The notes: generated by a model not told the origin, from the letters alone. A stretch of 37,465 nt of DNA from an uncultured Verrucomicrobia subdivision 3 bacterium (GCA_903895255.1 CAITTG010000051.1:1-37465), one strand, 5' to 3'; positions 14,827 through 23,181 are shown, counted from the stretch's first letter. Made by a program: numbers and translations.

Positions 14827-17445
14827 ATGCTGACCAGAATTTTGTTTATCCTGCTGCTGGCGGCCACGGCGGCCCGGGCGCAGTTTGCCTACACTACGAA
14901 TAACGGCAGCCTGACCGTCATCGGTCCGTCTTACCTGACCGGTGCGTTGTCCATCCCGGCCACCTACAACGGTATGCCCGTCACCGCCATCGCCAGTCAG
15001 GCCTTTGCCAGCGGGGCCATGACCAGCGTCAGTATTCCCGGCAGTGTCACCAACATCGGCGCGGGCGCGTTTTCCGGATGCCCGCAACTAATCAATCTTT
15101 CGCTGACGTACAACAATGCTTTTTACAGCAGTGTGAATGGCGTTTTGTTTGATGGCACCCAGGCGACCCTCATCCAATATCCGGGCGGCTCAGCCTCAAG
15201 CTATCTGGTTCCCACCAGCGTCAAAAACATCGCGGCCGGGGCTTTTGAGTCCGGCCGGGTGACCAGCGTGACGGTGCCCACAAGTGTCACGAATATCGGC
15301 GCGGGCGCATTCGCTTTCTGCCCCAACCTGACGGGCATTACCGTGACTGCCGGAAATCCGGCTTATAGCAGCGCGAACGGTGTGTTGTTTGACGCGGGCC
15401 AGGACACGCTAATCCAGGCTCCCGGCCATCTGACGGGTAATTACACGCTGCCCGCCAGTGTCACCAATATTGTCACCGGGGCGTTCGCAGGCTGTGCCAG
15501 TCTCTCGGAATTTACCGTCGGCACGGGGGACAGCTATTTTAGCACCGTCAACACTGTGTTATTCAACAAAAATCAAACCACCCTCCTGGTGTATCCGCCC
15601 GCGAAAACCGGCACCCCCTATGCGATTCCCGCCACCGTCACCAATGTGGCCGGAGATGCGTTCTATGGGGCGACCCTGCTCACGAATGTCACGCTGTCCG
15701 CCGGGGTGTTGAGCATCGGTGACGGGGCGTTTTTTAGCTGCACCGGCCTCAAAACCATAAGCCTGCCGAACACGGTGACCAGCCTGGGAAACTCGGCGTT
15801 TGAGAATTGCGCCAGCCTCACCAACCTCACGCTTTCCCCCAATATTGCCGCCATTGGCACCAACACCTTTGGCCTGTGTTTTAAACTGGCGGGCATCACC
15901 CTGCCGCCCGGCATCACTAATATCGGGGACTTTGCCTTTGACAACTGCACCAATTTGCCAGGCATCACCATTCCGGGCACCGTGGCCGGCATCGGCCAAC
16001 TGGCGTTTTACAATTGTGAAAACCTGACCAATGCCGCGATCACCAACGGCGTGACGAGCCTGGGCTACGCGGCGTTTTTCGAATGCCTCAAGCTGCCCAG
16101 CATCACCCTGCCCGCCAGTGTCACCAATCTGGGGCCGCAGGCGTTTCTCGGTTGCGCGAGTCTGGCCAGCGTGTACTTCCTGGGGAATGCGCCCGCGGCG
16201 AATGCCACGGTGTTTGCCGGGGACACGGGCGCCACCCTGTATTATCTGGCGGGCAGCACCGGCTGGAGTTCCCCGTTTGGTGGTGTGACCGCGCTGCTCT
16301 ATCCTTTCAAAAACAGCACCAATAACGGCTCGATCAGCATCAACGGTTATACTGGTACCACCAATGCGGTGACCATCCCGGCCATCAGCTTTGGCCTGCC
16401 GGTCACCGCCATTGGCGCCGGGGCGTTCCAGAATTTGCCAGGCCTTACCAGCGTCAGCCTGCCCAACAGTATCACCAACATTGGCGACTTTGCCTTTCAG
16501 GGTTGCTATGGCCTGACCAACTTGACTGTGCCCATTCATGTCAACACCATTGGCCTCTGGGCCTTTAATGACTGTCGCAGCCTCACCAACATCACCGTGA
16601 CCCCGGGCAACAATTGGTACAGCAGTGTGAGCGGGGTGCTGTTCAACCAGGCGCAAACTGCCCTGATACAATATCCCGCCGGCAAGACCGGCGGCTACAC
16701 CATCCCCAATGGCGTCATGAGCCTGGGCAGCGAGGCGTTTGATGGCAGCACCTATCTGACGAGCGTGAACATTCCCGCCACTGTAACCAATATCAGCGAC
16801 GAGGTGTTCCAATATTGCATCAGCCTGACGAATATCACCGTGGCGGCGGGCAACCCCGCATATGAGAGTGTGAATGGCGTGCTCTTTGGCAACCAGCAAA
16901 CTTCCCTGGTGGCGTGGCCAGCCGGTCTGCGAGGAAATTATACGGTGCCCAATGGGGTCACCAACATCATCGATTACGCCTTTGCCTATTGTTCCTACCT
17001 GACAACGGTCAGCCTGCCAGCCAGCCTGACCAGTCTGGAATGGAACGCCTTTTTTTCTGACGGCGCGCTCACCGCCCTCTATTTTGCCGGCAATGCCCCG
17101 TTCACGGCGGGGTTCAATCCCTTCGTTGGCGTGAATGCCACGGTCTATTATCTGCCGGGCACCACCGGCTGGAGCGATTTCCTCGCCGCCACCGGCCTGC
17201 CCGAAGTGCCCTGGAATGCGCAGATCCAGACCGGCGACGGCGGCTTCGGCGTGCAGCACCAGCAATTTGGTTTCAACATCAGTGGAACCAGCAATCTGGT
17301 GGCGGTGGTCGAAGCCTGCACCAACCTGCCCAACTCAGTTTGGACTCCCCTGCAAACGGTCACGCTCACCAATGGCACGTACTATTTCAGCGAGCCGTTC
17401 CAAACTGTCACGCCGGCGCGCTTTTACCAGGTGAGCATGCCTTGA
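14827..17445 (+). CDS. Secreted BspA-like leucine-rich repeat (LRR_5) protein
   Basis: This 872-residue protein has a Sec signal peptide (MLTRILFILLLAATAARA, 1-18). Nearly all the rest is BspA/LRR_5-type repeats of about 23 residues, with the theme SLPNSVTNIGDFAFxGCxxL. Two arrays are visible. Each opens with a similar cap, TTNNGSLTVIG..NGMPVTAIASQAF (23-60) and STNNGSISINGYTG..GLPVTAIGAGAF (about 495-535), indicating internal duplication. The last 75 residues form a separate module (NLVAVVEACTNLPNSVWTPL ... ARFYQVSMP) that I associate with exported verrucomicrobial proteins. Its role is probably surface or periplasmic binding, and the ligand is unknown. It is a single gene, with 159 nt upstream after the divergent glycosyltransferase. 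Confidence 0.85.
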   Translation: MLTRILFILLLAATAARAQFAYTTNNGSLTVIGPSYLTGALSIPATYNGMPVTAIASQAFASGAMTSVSIPGSVTNIGAGAFSGCPQLINLSLTYNNAFYSSVNGVLFDGTQATLIQYPGGSASSYLVPTSVKNIAAGAFESGRVTSVTVPTSVTNIGAGAFAFCPNLTGITVTAGNPAYSSANGVLFDAGQDTLIQAPGHLTGNYTLPASVTNIVTGAFAGCASLSEFTVGTGDSYFSTVNTVLFNKNQTTLLVYPPAKTGTPYAIPATVTNVAGDAFYGATLLTNVTLSAGVLSIGDGAFFSCTGLKTISLPNTVTSLGNSAFENCASLTNLTLSPNIAAIGTNTFGLCFKLAGITLPPGITNIGDFAFDNCTNLPGITIPGTVAGIGQLAFYNCENLTNAAITNGVTSLGYAAFFECLKLPSITLPASVTNLGPQAFLGCASLASVYFLGNAPAANATVFAGDTGATLYYLAGSTGWSSPFGGVTALLYPFKNSTNNGSISINGYTGTTNAVTIPAISFGLPVTAIGAGAFQNLPGLTSVSLPNSITNIGDFAFQGCYGLTNLTVPIHVNTIGLWAFNDCRSLTNITVTPGNNWYSSVSGVLFNQAQTALIQYPAGKTGGYTIPNGVMSLGSEAFDGSTYLTSVNIPATVTNISDEVFQYCISLTNITVAAGNPAYESVNGVLFGNQQTSLVAWPAGLRGNYTVPNGVTNIIDYAFAYCSYLTTVSLPASLTSLEWNAFFSDGALTALYFAGNAPFTAGFNPFVGVNATVYYLPGTTGWSDFLAATGLPEVPWNAQIQTGDGGFGVQHQQFGFNISGTSNLVAVVEACTNLPNSVWTPLQTVTLTNGTYYFSEPFQTVTPARFYQVSMP

Positions 17446-17527
17446 GAGGTTTTCGGCGGGACGACGATCCCCGACCGATCACCATTTCTGTTTTGCCACC
17501 GGCGCGCAGTTCGTTATTCTGTCCGTC

Positions 17528-18385
17528 ATGCTTTTTGCTTTTACCAAATACCATGCGCTGGGCAACGATTACATTGTCATTGACCCGCAGGATCTGCCGG
17601 CGGCGCTGACCGTGGAACAAGTGCGCACCATTTGCCATCGTAATTTTGGCATCGGCTCGGATGGCATCCTGCTGGGGCCGCTCCCGGCGGAAAACGCGCA
17701 ATTTGGCCTGCGCATTTATAATCCGGACGGCAGCGAGGCGGAAAAGAGCGGCAATGGCCTGCGCATTTTCTCGCGCTACCTGTGGGACCGCGAGTTGGTG
17801 GGCAATGCGGAATTCACCATCCAGACCGCCGGCGGCCTGGTGCGGTCCACCGTGTTTCCCGGCGGCCATTCGGTGCAGGTGGAGATGGGCAGGGTGAGTT
17901 TTTTGAGCGACGTCATCCCGGTGGTGGGACCGTCGCGCGAGGTGATCAACGAGCCGATCATTGTGGGCCGGCGGGAATTTACGTTTTGCGCGGCCACGAT
18001 TGGCAACCCGCACTGTGTGGTGCCGCTGCCCGAAATCAGCTCGGCGCTGGCGCATGAATTTGGTCCGTTGCTGGAGACGCATCCGTTTTTTCCCCGCAAG
18101 ACGAACGTGCAGTTTATGAAAGTGCTGGACCGGGCCAACATTCAAATTGAGATTTGGGAGCGGGGCGCGGGTTACACCCTGGCCAGCGGCAGCAGCAGCA
18201 GCGCGGCCGCTTCGGTGGCCCACAAACTGGGCCTGTGTGACCGCCAGATTTCCGTGCACATGCCGGGCGGAACCATCGCGATTGACATCAGCGACGGCTT
18301 TGCCGTTCGCATGACCGGCGGGGTGACCCGCGTGGCCGGCGGGGTCATGGCCGAGGAAATGGTGGCGCAGGTGCTGCGCGGTTGA
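17528..18385 (+). CDS. Diaminopimelate epimerase homologue lacking both catalytic Cys
   Basis: This 285-residue protein aligns with DapF along its whole length: KYHALGNDYIVID (7-19), GIGSDGIL (41-48), NPDGSEAEKSGNG (65-77), ATIGNPH (156-162), ERGAGYTLAS (211-220) and MTGGVTRVAGG. DapF inverts LL- to meso-diaminopimelate with two cysteines. The first normally follows GNGxR, but here that residue is Ile80 (GNGLRIF, codon ATT). The second normally lies in TxACG, but here it is Ser220 (TLASGS, codon AGC). Both acid/base thiols are therefore absent, although the substrate-binding Asn, Arg and Glu positions look retained. It may be a divergent epimerase or isomerase of another substrate, or inactive. 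It has no lysine-pathway neighbours. Confidence 0.82.
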   Translation: MLFAFTKYHALGNDYIVIDPQDLPAALTVEQVRTICHRNFGIGSDGILLGPLPAENAQFGLRIYNPDGSEAEKSGNGLRIFSRYLWDRELVGNAEFTIQTAGGLVRSTVFPGGHSVQVEMGRVSFLSDVIPVVGPSREVINEPIIVGRREFTFCAATIGNPHCVVPLPEISSALAHEFGPLLETHPFFPRKTNVQFMKVLDRANIQIEIWERGAGYTLASGSSSSAAASVAHKLGLCDRQISVHMPGGTIAIDISDGFAVRMTGGVTRVAGGVMAEEMVAQVLRG

Positions 18386-18420
18386 AGCAGAGTTTAGCCT
18401 CAGATAAATATCACGCCCCC

Positions 18421-18532
18421 CGGAGTGCGCCCGTCCCCGGGCGCAGCGATTCCGTAAAGCTAACGGGCGACAAAATCATCCCAAATCCGTAGCCACTAGC
18501 ACGCTGCTGCGGCCGAGGACGGCCGCACTCCG
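18421..18532. repeat. 112-bp RAYT-flanking repeat, copy A
   Basis: This copy starts CGGAGTGCGCCCGTCCCCGG and ends GGCCGAGGACGGCCGCACTC plus CG. The ends are inverted repeats of each other, with two mismatches over the first 20 bases. The AT-richer centre includes AAAATCATCCCAAATCCGTA. It ends 5 nt from the stop codon of the RAYT gene. Copies B (19274-19385) and C (19420-19531) have the same length. Confidence 0.8.
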
Positions 18533-18537
18533 TTGGA

Positions 18538-19233
18538 TTACTTCGGCGCCAAGCATAATCTGCCGTAAGCGTCTCGATATCGGGCGCTACCCCAACGCCA
18601 TTCTGGGGGCGAAGCGGCCAACCTGGCCTTGGTGGGGTTGTTCTCGATGTAGCGGCGGGATTTCGCTTCATGAGCGGCATCGCGCATGTAAGTATCCCAA
18701 TAACCTTCCTGCCAAAATTGCCCCCGACGGCTTAAAATCCGGTTGGCCTTTTTGGCCGTGAACCCTTTCCAAGCATCCACCAACTGTGACATCGGCACAT
18801 CCATTACCAAGAAAAGCAAATGCACATGGTTGGGCATGATGACCCAGGCACGAAGGTCGTAATCCATTTCATGGCGATTTAACAGGGATTCTTCAACCAA
18901 ACTGGCAATATCCTGCCGGCGCAAGTGGCATGAGCCCCGTCCAAGATCAAGGTAATCTTCAAGTTTGCGACGACGCTGCCGGTCGTCTTCAATGTTAAAT
19001 AGCACCTCCCATTCCGCACGCAATTCCATGGGAAAAGCATCCACCAATCGAAACGAAACAAACTGAATAAGTCCAGGTTGGTCCCGGTGCGGCAAATAAC
19101 CATTCTCATGCCAGCCGGAAAAACCCTGCTTTACTTCATCCCGGCCCAGAGGGCGGGCACCGGCCTGTTTGCCTTCGATCAAATCACGAACGCCCGGATT
19201 CAAAGGCGGTATGGGCAATGGCTTGCGGTTCAT
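18538..19233 (-). CDS. REP-associated tyrosine transposase (RAYT, IS200/Y1-like)
   Basis: This 231-residue protein belongs to the TnpA-REP branch of the Y1 HUH transposases. The metal-binding HUH motif is HVH in MPNHVHLLFLV, and the catalytic Tyr lies in RRYIENNPTKARLA. FWQEGYWDTYMRD between them is also typical of RAYTs. The ATG at 19233 begins MNRKPLPIPPLNPG. The longer upstream frame would read through repeat copy B and is rejected. RAYTs are thought to mobilise REP or BIME palindromes. Here the gene is bracketed by copy A on its 3' side and copies B and C on its 5' side. It looks intact, so recent activity is possible. Confidence 0.9.
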   Translation of the reverse strand: MNRKPLPIPPLNPGVRDLIEGKQAGARPLGRDEVKQGFSGWHENGYLPHRDQPGLIQFVSFRLVDAFPMELRAEWEVLFNIEDDRQRRRKLEDYLDLGRGSCHLRRQDIASLVEESLLNRHEMDYDLRAWVIMPNHVHLLFLVMDVPMSQLVDAWKGFTAKKANRILSRRGQFWQEGYWDTYMRDAAHEAKSRRYIENNPTKARLAASPPEWRWGSARYRDAYGRLCLAPK

Positions 19234-19273
19234 GCGATAGAAATAAAGCCGCTGGTGATTTGGCTGACAAGCC

Positions 19274-19385
19274 CGGAGTGCGCCCGTCCCCGGGCGCAGC
19301 AACTCAGGACAACTGCTGGACGTCAAAATTATCCCGAACCCGCAGCCATTATCACGCGGCCGCGGCCGCGGCTGGCCGCACTCCG
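19274..19385. repeat. 112-bp RAYT-flanking repeat, copy B
   Basis: This copy has the same length and the same left end as copy A (CGGAGTGCGCCCGTCCCCGG) and a diverged right end finishing GGCCGCACTCCG. The centre AAAATTATCCCGAACCCGCA is a variant of the core in A and C. It lies 40 nt upstream of the RAYT start and could overlap its promoter region. Confidence 0.78.
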
Positions 19386-19419
19386 CAAATTTATTTCGTC
19401 GCACACACCAGCACCGCCC

Positions 19420-19531
19420 CGGAGTGCGCCCGTCCCCGGGCGCAGCAACTCAAGACAGCTGCTGGACAAAAAAATTATCCCAAATCCGTAGCCACTACCA
19501 CGCTGCTATGGCCGAGGACGTCCGCACTCCG
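19420..19531. repeat. 112-bp RAYT-flanking repeat, copy C
   Basis: This copy lies in direct orientation to A and B, 34 nt beyond B. The left end is identical to A and B over at least 26 bases. The right end is GGCCGAGGACGTCCGCACTC plus CG, one substitution from copy A in this stretch. Its centre (AAAATTATCCCAAATCCGTA) is closer to A than to B. Confidence 0.78.
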
Positions 19532-19610
19532 AAATTCAATCACCCATTTATTTGGCGCCAGCCCAACTCCCTTAAAAGATTCCATTACCATGGAGTGAGG
19601 CTTTTACGCC

Positions 19611-21272
19611 TCAGGCGCCCGCCGCCTTCATCTTGTGCAGGCAGTGGGTGAGGTACGGCAGCAACTGCTTTTTGCGCGACACCACGTCGCGCAGCTCGAA
19701 CACACCCGGCGCGGTGGGCGGATAATCAATCTGGTCAATATAGGCTTTGCTGCCGGCCACGAGCATCAGCGAGTTCTGCAACACCACATCGGTGACCAGC
19801 AGGGTGGAGAAGAGGTATTTGCGGTTCCGGGCATATTCCTCCAGGGCCACCTGCAACTCCTCCTTGCGCTTCCAAAACTGGTCGAAACCCACTTCCTCGA
19901 TCTGCGCCACGCTGAAGGTGTCGCCTTTTTCCGAGTACTCCTTGCAATCAATGGTGATGGCCTGCCAGGCGGGCTTGAGCGTGAGCACGGAACCGGAGGC
20001 GAAAAGCTGGTCGGTAAATTCCCGGGCGTTGACCCCGGCGATTTTCTCCAGCCGGACCAGAATTTCCTTGTCGCGCGCCGTGGTGGTGGGCGAGGTCAGA
20101 TTCAGGGTGTCCGACACCAGCCCGGCGAGGAGCAGGCCCGCGATGGGCGCCGGCAATTCGACGTCATGCCGGAAAAAGCAGTCCGCCACAATGGTGCTGG
20201 TGGAGCCCACCGGTTCATTGCGAAACAGGATCGGCTGTTGCGTGGTGAGCGACCCGAGCCGGTGATGATCAATAATCTCGACAATCTCCACCTCGTCGGC
20301 TCCCTGCACCGCCTGGGAGAGCTCATTGTGATCCACCAGGATCAGCTTGCGGTCCACGGGCTTGAGAAAGTTGGTCTTGGAGAGAATGCCCACGGTGCGG
20401 CCGGCGGCATCGGTGACCGGGAACGCGGCATAGCCCGAGGCCAGGGCGGCGGCGCGCACCACGGCCAGTGGCGCGTCCTCGCGCAGACTCAAAAACTCCT
20501 CGTTCAGCATGTGCCGGATCGCCACGGCCGCACGGCAGAGCGACGCCGTGGTGACGGTGTCGTGCGGCGAGGAAATCAAGCCCACCCGGCTGGCTTCGGC
20601 CAGGCGGATGATCTCGGGTTCCACCGGCAGTCCGCCAGTGATGATGAGCACGCGCACACCCTCCTCGATGGCATGGCGTTGAATGTTGGTGCGGTCCCCG
20701 ACCACGAGGGCCAGTTTGTCGCGTTTGTAGCGTTCCAGGCGCTTGGTGAAGCTTTCCAGGGACATGGCCCCGATCGTGAGGAACAATTCCTCCTCCCGGC
20801 GCGGGTCCGGCCCCACCAGCATCTGGCCGCCCAGGGTTTTGGTGAGGCTGACCAGCGAGGACAGCACCCGGCGGGAATCAATCAATCGGTTGGAGGCCGG
20901 GAACAGGAATTTACTGAGCTTAAAGAGCGACAGCAGTCCCAAACAGCGCCGGTCGGCATCCAGCACGGGTAAAATCCGCACATTATGGTGGTCCATCAGG
21001 GTCAGGGCATCCGAGGCCGTGGCCTCCGGGGTGACACTGAGCACATCCGGCTCCATGACATCGCGCACCTTGGGCGAAACATCCGCCACGAAACGCGGGG
21101 CCGGAACCCCAAAGGTTTTCAGCACGAAATCAATGCGGTCATTGGTATCCCCGCAGCGCGCGGCCACTGCCTCCGGCATGCCGGTGCGGCGTTTAAACTC
21201 GGCATAACCAATCGCCGAGCAAATGGCGTCCGTATCCGGATTGCGGTGTCCCATCACCAAAACTTCGTTCAT
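19611..21272 (-). CDS. ppaC: Family II (Mn-dependent) inorganic pyrophosphatase with CBS and DRTGG domains
   Basis: This 553-residue cytoplasmic enzyme hydrolyses pyrophosphate. The DHH domain is split. The N-terminal part has GHRNPDTDA (8-16; His9, Asp13, Asp15). The later part has VDHNE (313-317), IDHH (334-337) and SDTLNL (387-392). Between them are a CBS motif (about 68-120), a DRTGG-like segment (about 185-255), and a second CBS (about 258-310). CBS-PPases of this kind are regulated by adenine nucleotides. The C-terminal part (about 420-553) is a DHHA2 domain with KRKEELQVALEEY. This architecture is common in clostridia and also known in other phyla. It appears monocistronic. Confidence 0.93.
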   Translation of the reverse strand: MNEVLVMGHRNPDTDAICSAIGYAEFKRRTGMPEAVAARCGDTNDRIDFVLKTFGVPAPRFVADVSPKVRDVMEPDVLSVTPEATASDALTLMDHHNVRILPVLDADRRCLGLLSLFKLSKFLFPASNRLIDSRRVLSSLVSLTKTLGGQMLVGPDPRREEELFLTIGAMSLESFTKRLERYKRDKLALVVGDRTNIQRHAIEEGVRVLIITGGLPVEPEIIRLAEASRVGLISSPHDTVTTASLCRAAVAIRHMLNEEFLSLREDAPLAVVRAAALASGYAAFPVTDAAGRTVGILSKTNFLKPVDRKLILVDHNELSQAVQGADEVEIVEIIDHHRLGSLTTQQPILFRNEPVGSTSTIVADCFFRHDVELPAPIAGLLLAGLVSDTLNLTSPTTTARDKEILVRLEKIAGVNAREFTDQLFASGSVLTLKPAWQAITIDCKEYSEKGDTFSVAQIEEVGFDQFWKRKEELQVALEEYARNRKYLFSTLLVTDVVLQNSLMLVAGSKAYIDQIDYPPTAPGVFELRDVVSRKKQLLPYLTHCLHKMKAAGA

Positions 21273-21364
21273 GGATGGTTATTTTAATGAATATTCCGCC
21301 CCAGCGGCAAGCAAAACGCCGGAATAATCCAGGCGGCGGCAACCCGGTTGGCGCCATTCTCGCA

Positions 21365-21538
21365 TCAGCCGAGGTCGAGCGGTTGCAAAACTTGATCAAG
21401 CGTAAGGTGGTGAAGCTCCATGGCTTCGCCGAGGATGGCGCGCAAGGTGTCTGGTTGCCAAGGGCTGTGATTGGGGAAGGTGCGGTGGTGCCCGCCACTC
21501 ACCGATTTTCCCGTCGAATCCGGCTTCTTAAAAATATT
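21365..21538 (-). pseudogene. Possible HicA-like toxin remnant
   Basis: Read on the minus strand, this open frame of about 57 residues has no good start and ends with a stop at 21365. Its tail (GGHHRTFPNHSPWQPDTLRA, then ILGEAMELHHLTLDQVL) resembles the C-terminal half of HicA-type mRNA-interferase toxins, where a His-containing strand precedes a xxxGTLRAIL helix. The N-terminal half and any HicB partner are missing, and a stop codon lies just upstream. A GTG at 21502 could start a 45-residue product. I treat it as a decayed fragment, with moderate doubt. Confidence 0.38.
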
Positions 21539-21549
21539 TTAATTATTTT

Positions 21550-21730
21550 GGACCCTGGACAGCGGATGTCCAGGGTCCCCGGTTAAATTGGTGGGGATGA
21601 AAGTGGCCAAAGCCATCCATTTCCGCCGTCCAGCGTGCCGGCCGGCCGCCGGCCGGGAATCCCTCCAAGGATTCCCCGCCCGTCCGGAGGCAGCCCTCCG
21701 CCCCATCTTCAAGATTCGCGAACTTTTTTG
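21550..21730 (+). repeat. Dispersed palindromic element, copy 1
   Basis: The first 29 bases (21550-21578) form a 12-bp perfect stem, GGACCCTGGACA pairing with TGTCCAGGGTCC around GCGGA. The identical 29 bases occur in reverse orientation at 36708-36736. About 165 nt further on, both copies carry a CTTCAAG...CGAACTTTTTT block (here ending at 21730). The intervening GC-rich sequence is diverged. This marks two copies of one element of roughly 180 bp. Confidence 0.65.
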
Positions 21731-21789
21731 GAAACCAAAAAACCATTGGACCCCGGTTTCCCCCGGTATAAAATCTGGGCACATTATCC

Positions 21790-22896
21790 ATGAGCATCAC
21801 CCACTTAAACCGCCGGCTGGTTTCATTCGGTTCCCAATGCATTTCTCTGGCCACCGCCTTGGGCCTGGCCTTTCTGGCCGGCGGTTGCGTCACCCATTCG
21901 TCCGGGACCAACCCAGCAGCCGCGACCCCGGGGCTGGCCGTGCTGCCCGCCTTCACCGCCGCGGATGTCCCCGCGCTGGGCCCGGCGGAAATCCCGGTGC
22001 CTCCGCCCGCTTGGAAGGTCTCGCCGCCAGACACCACCCTGCCCGGCCATGGCCTCCGCCAGCACCCGATGGTTTACATCGGCGAGGGCTGTAACAAAAT
22101 CTTCGTCGTCAACGATGGCAAGGTCATCTGGACCTATGCCACCGGCAAAGGCTGGGAGTATGATGATGTCTGGCTGCTCTCCAATGGCAACGTCCTCTTC
22201 TCTCGCATGCAATACGCCGCCGAGGTCACGCCGCAAAAACAAGTCGTCTGGCATCTGGACGCACCCCCGGGTACGGAAATCCACACGGTCCAACCCATCG
22301 GTTTGGATCGCGTGCTGCTCATGGAAAATGGCAAACCCGCCCACCTGCAAGTGGTAAACATCAAAACCGGCGTGGTGGAGGTGGATCATGCCATCCCGGA
22401 TGCCGGCGAGGGGGTCCACGGCGAATTCCGCCGGGTCCGTATGACGGCGGCGGGAACTTACCTGCTGCCGTTCCTGGAACTGGGCAAAGTGGTGGAATAC
22501 GATAAGGATTTTAATGAAATCTGGTCCTACAAAATCCCGTCGCCCTGGGCCGCCATCCGCCTGCACAATGGCAACACGCTGATTAGTGATGAAAAGGACC
22601 GGCTCGTCCGCGAAGTAAGTCCCCACGGCGAAACCGTCTGGGAATACAAACTGGCCACCGACCTGCCAGCGGGGCTTCAGTTCAAAGATTCGCAGAGCTG
22701 CGTCCGCCTGGCCAATGGAAACACCGTGTTGTGCTCGCGGGGCAGCAACGGGGCAGGTTGCCAGTTGATTGAAGTCACGCCAGACAAACAATTGGTCTGG
22801 GCGCTTAAAGACTGGACCAACCTGGGTCCGGCCAGCGCGGTGCAGATGCTGGATGATCCCGGCGTGCCGGAGACACCCGGCGACTGCCAGCGTTGA
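21790..22896 (+). CDS. Lipoprotein with beta-propeller (PQQ/ASST-like) repeats
   Basis: This 368-residue protein has a lipoprotein signal peptide with lipobox LAGGC (Cys33), so it should be anchored in a membrane facing the periplasm. The mature part shows propeller-like blades with recurring motifs of the type W.Y.TGKGWEYDDVWLLSNGNVL, IRLHNGNTLISD and VRLANGNTVLCS, each followed by EV.p...vVW. This is the pattern of arylsulfotransferase-like and PQQ-like propellers. I see no catalytic signature, so a scaffold or sugar-related role is as likely as an enzymatic one. It converges with the ankyrin/small-ORF pair, with 48 nt between the two ends. Confidence 0.75.
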   Translation: MSITHLNRRLVSFGSQCISLATALGLAFLAGGCVTHSSGTNPAAATPGLAVLPAFTAADVPALGPAEIPVPPPAWKVSPPDTTLPGHGLRQHPMVYIGEGCNKIFVVNDGKVIWTYATGKGWEYDDVWLLSNGNVLFSRMQYAAEVTPQKQVVWHLDAPPGTEIHTVQPIGLDRVLLMENGKPAHLQVVNIKTGVVEVDHAIPDAGEGVHGEFRRVRMTAAGTYLLPFLELGKVVEYDKDFNEIWSYKIPSPWAAIRLHNGNTLISDEKDRLVREVSPHGETVWEYKLATDLPAGLQFKDSQSCVRLANGNTVLCSRGSNGAGCQLIEVTPDKQLVWALKDWTNLGPASAVQMLDDPGVPETPGDCQR

Positions 22897-22944
22897 CCGG
22901 GGCGAGGGAGTATTCACCCTGGCTTGGAGCGAACGACCAACGGT

Positions 22945-23181
22945 TCAACCATTCACCGACTTCTGCCAGCCGCCATTCGCGGCCGTGATGGCATAGAACA
23001 GAATGCTGCTGATGACCTCCCGAGGCACGGGAGGCGGCACCAGGTAATTCGTGCCGCCGGGCTGGGCCACTTGGGCATTGGCCTGTTCCAACTGGCCATG
23101 CAGTTTCTCGGAGAGCTGGCCGGCCAGCACCATGCCGGACAGCGGATTGGGAGTGATGAGGGAAGGGAGTTCGGTATTCAT
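22945..23181 (-). CDS. Small unrecognised protein coupled to the ankyrin gene
   Basis: This 78-residue ORF has a start codon that overlaps the ankyrin stop (ATGA, 23178-23181), a strong sign of translational coupling. The sequence (MNTELPSLITPNPLSGMVLA ... PPPVPREVISSILFYAITAANG) has no recognisable family, no signal peptide and no clear transmembrane segment. Its place as the distal gene after catalase and ankyrin suggests a link to the peroxide response, but no function can be read from it. Confidence 0.6.
   Translation of the reverse strand: MNTELPSLITPNPLSGMVLAGQLSEKLHGQLEQANAQVAQPGGTNYLVPPPVPREVISSILFYAITAANGGWQKSVNG

Noticed and set aside
15559..17265. Minus-strand open frame (568 codons) opposite the LRR protein
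   Set aside because: It lies antisense to a repeat protein whose codon pattern keeps the opposite strand open. The translation is repetitive and family-free.
19234..19404. N-terminal extension of the RAYT gene
   Set aside because: The added residues are encoded by repeat copy B and do not resemble RAYT proteins. ATG 19233 is preferred.
19635..20972. Plus-strand open frame opposite the pyrophosphatase
   Set aside because: The minus-strand protein has all the catalytic motifs of a family II pyrophosphatase. The plus-strand frame shows none.
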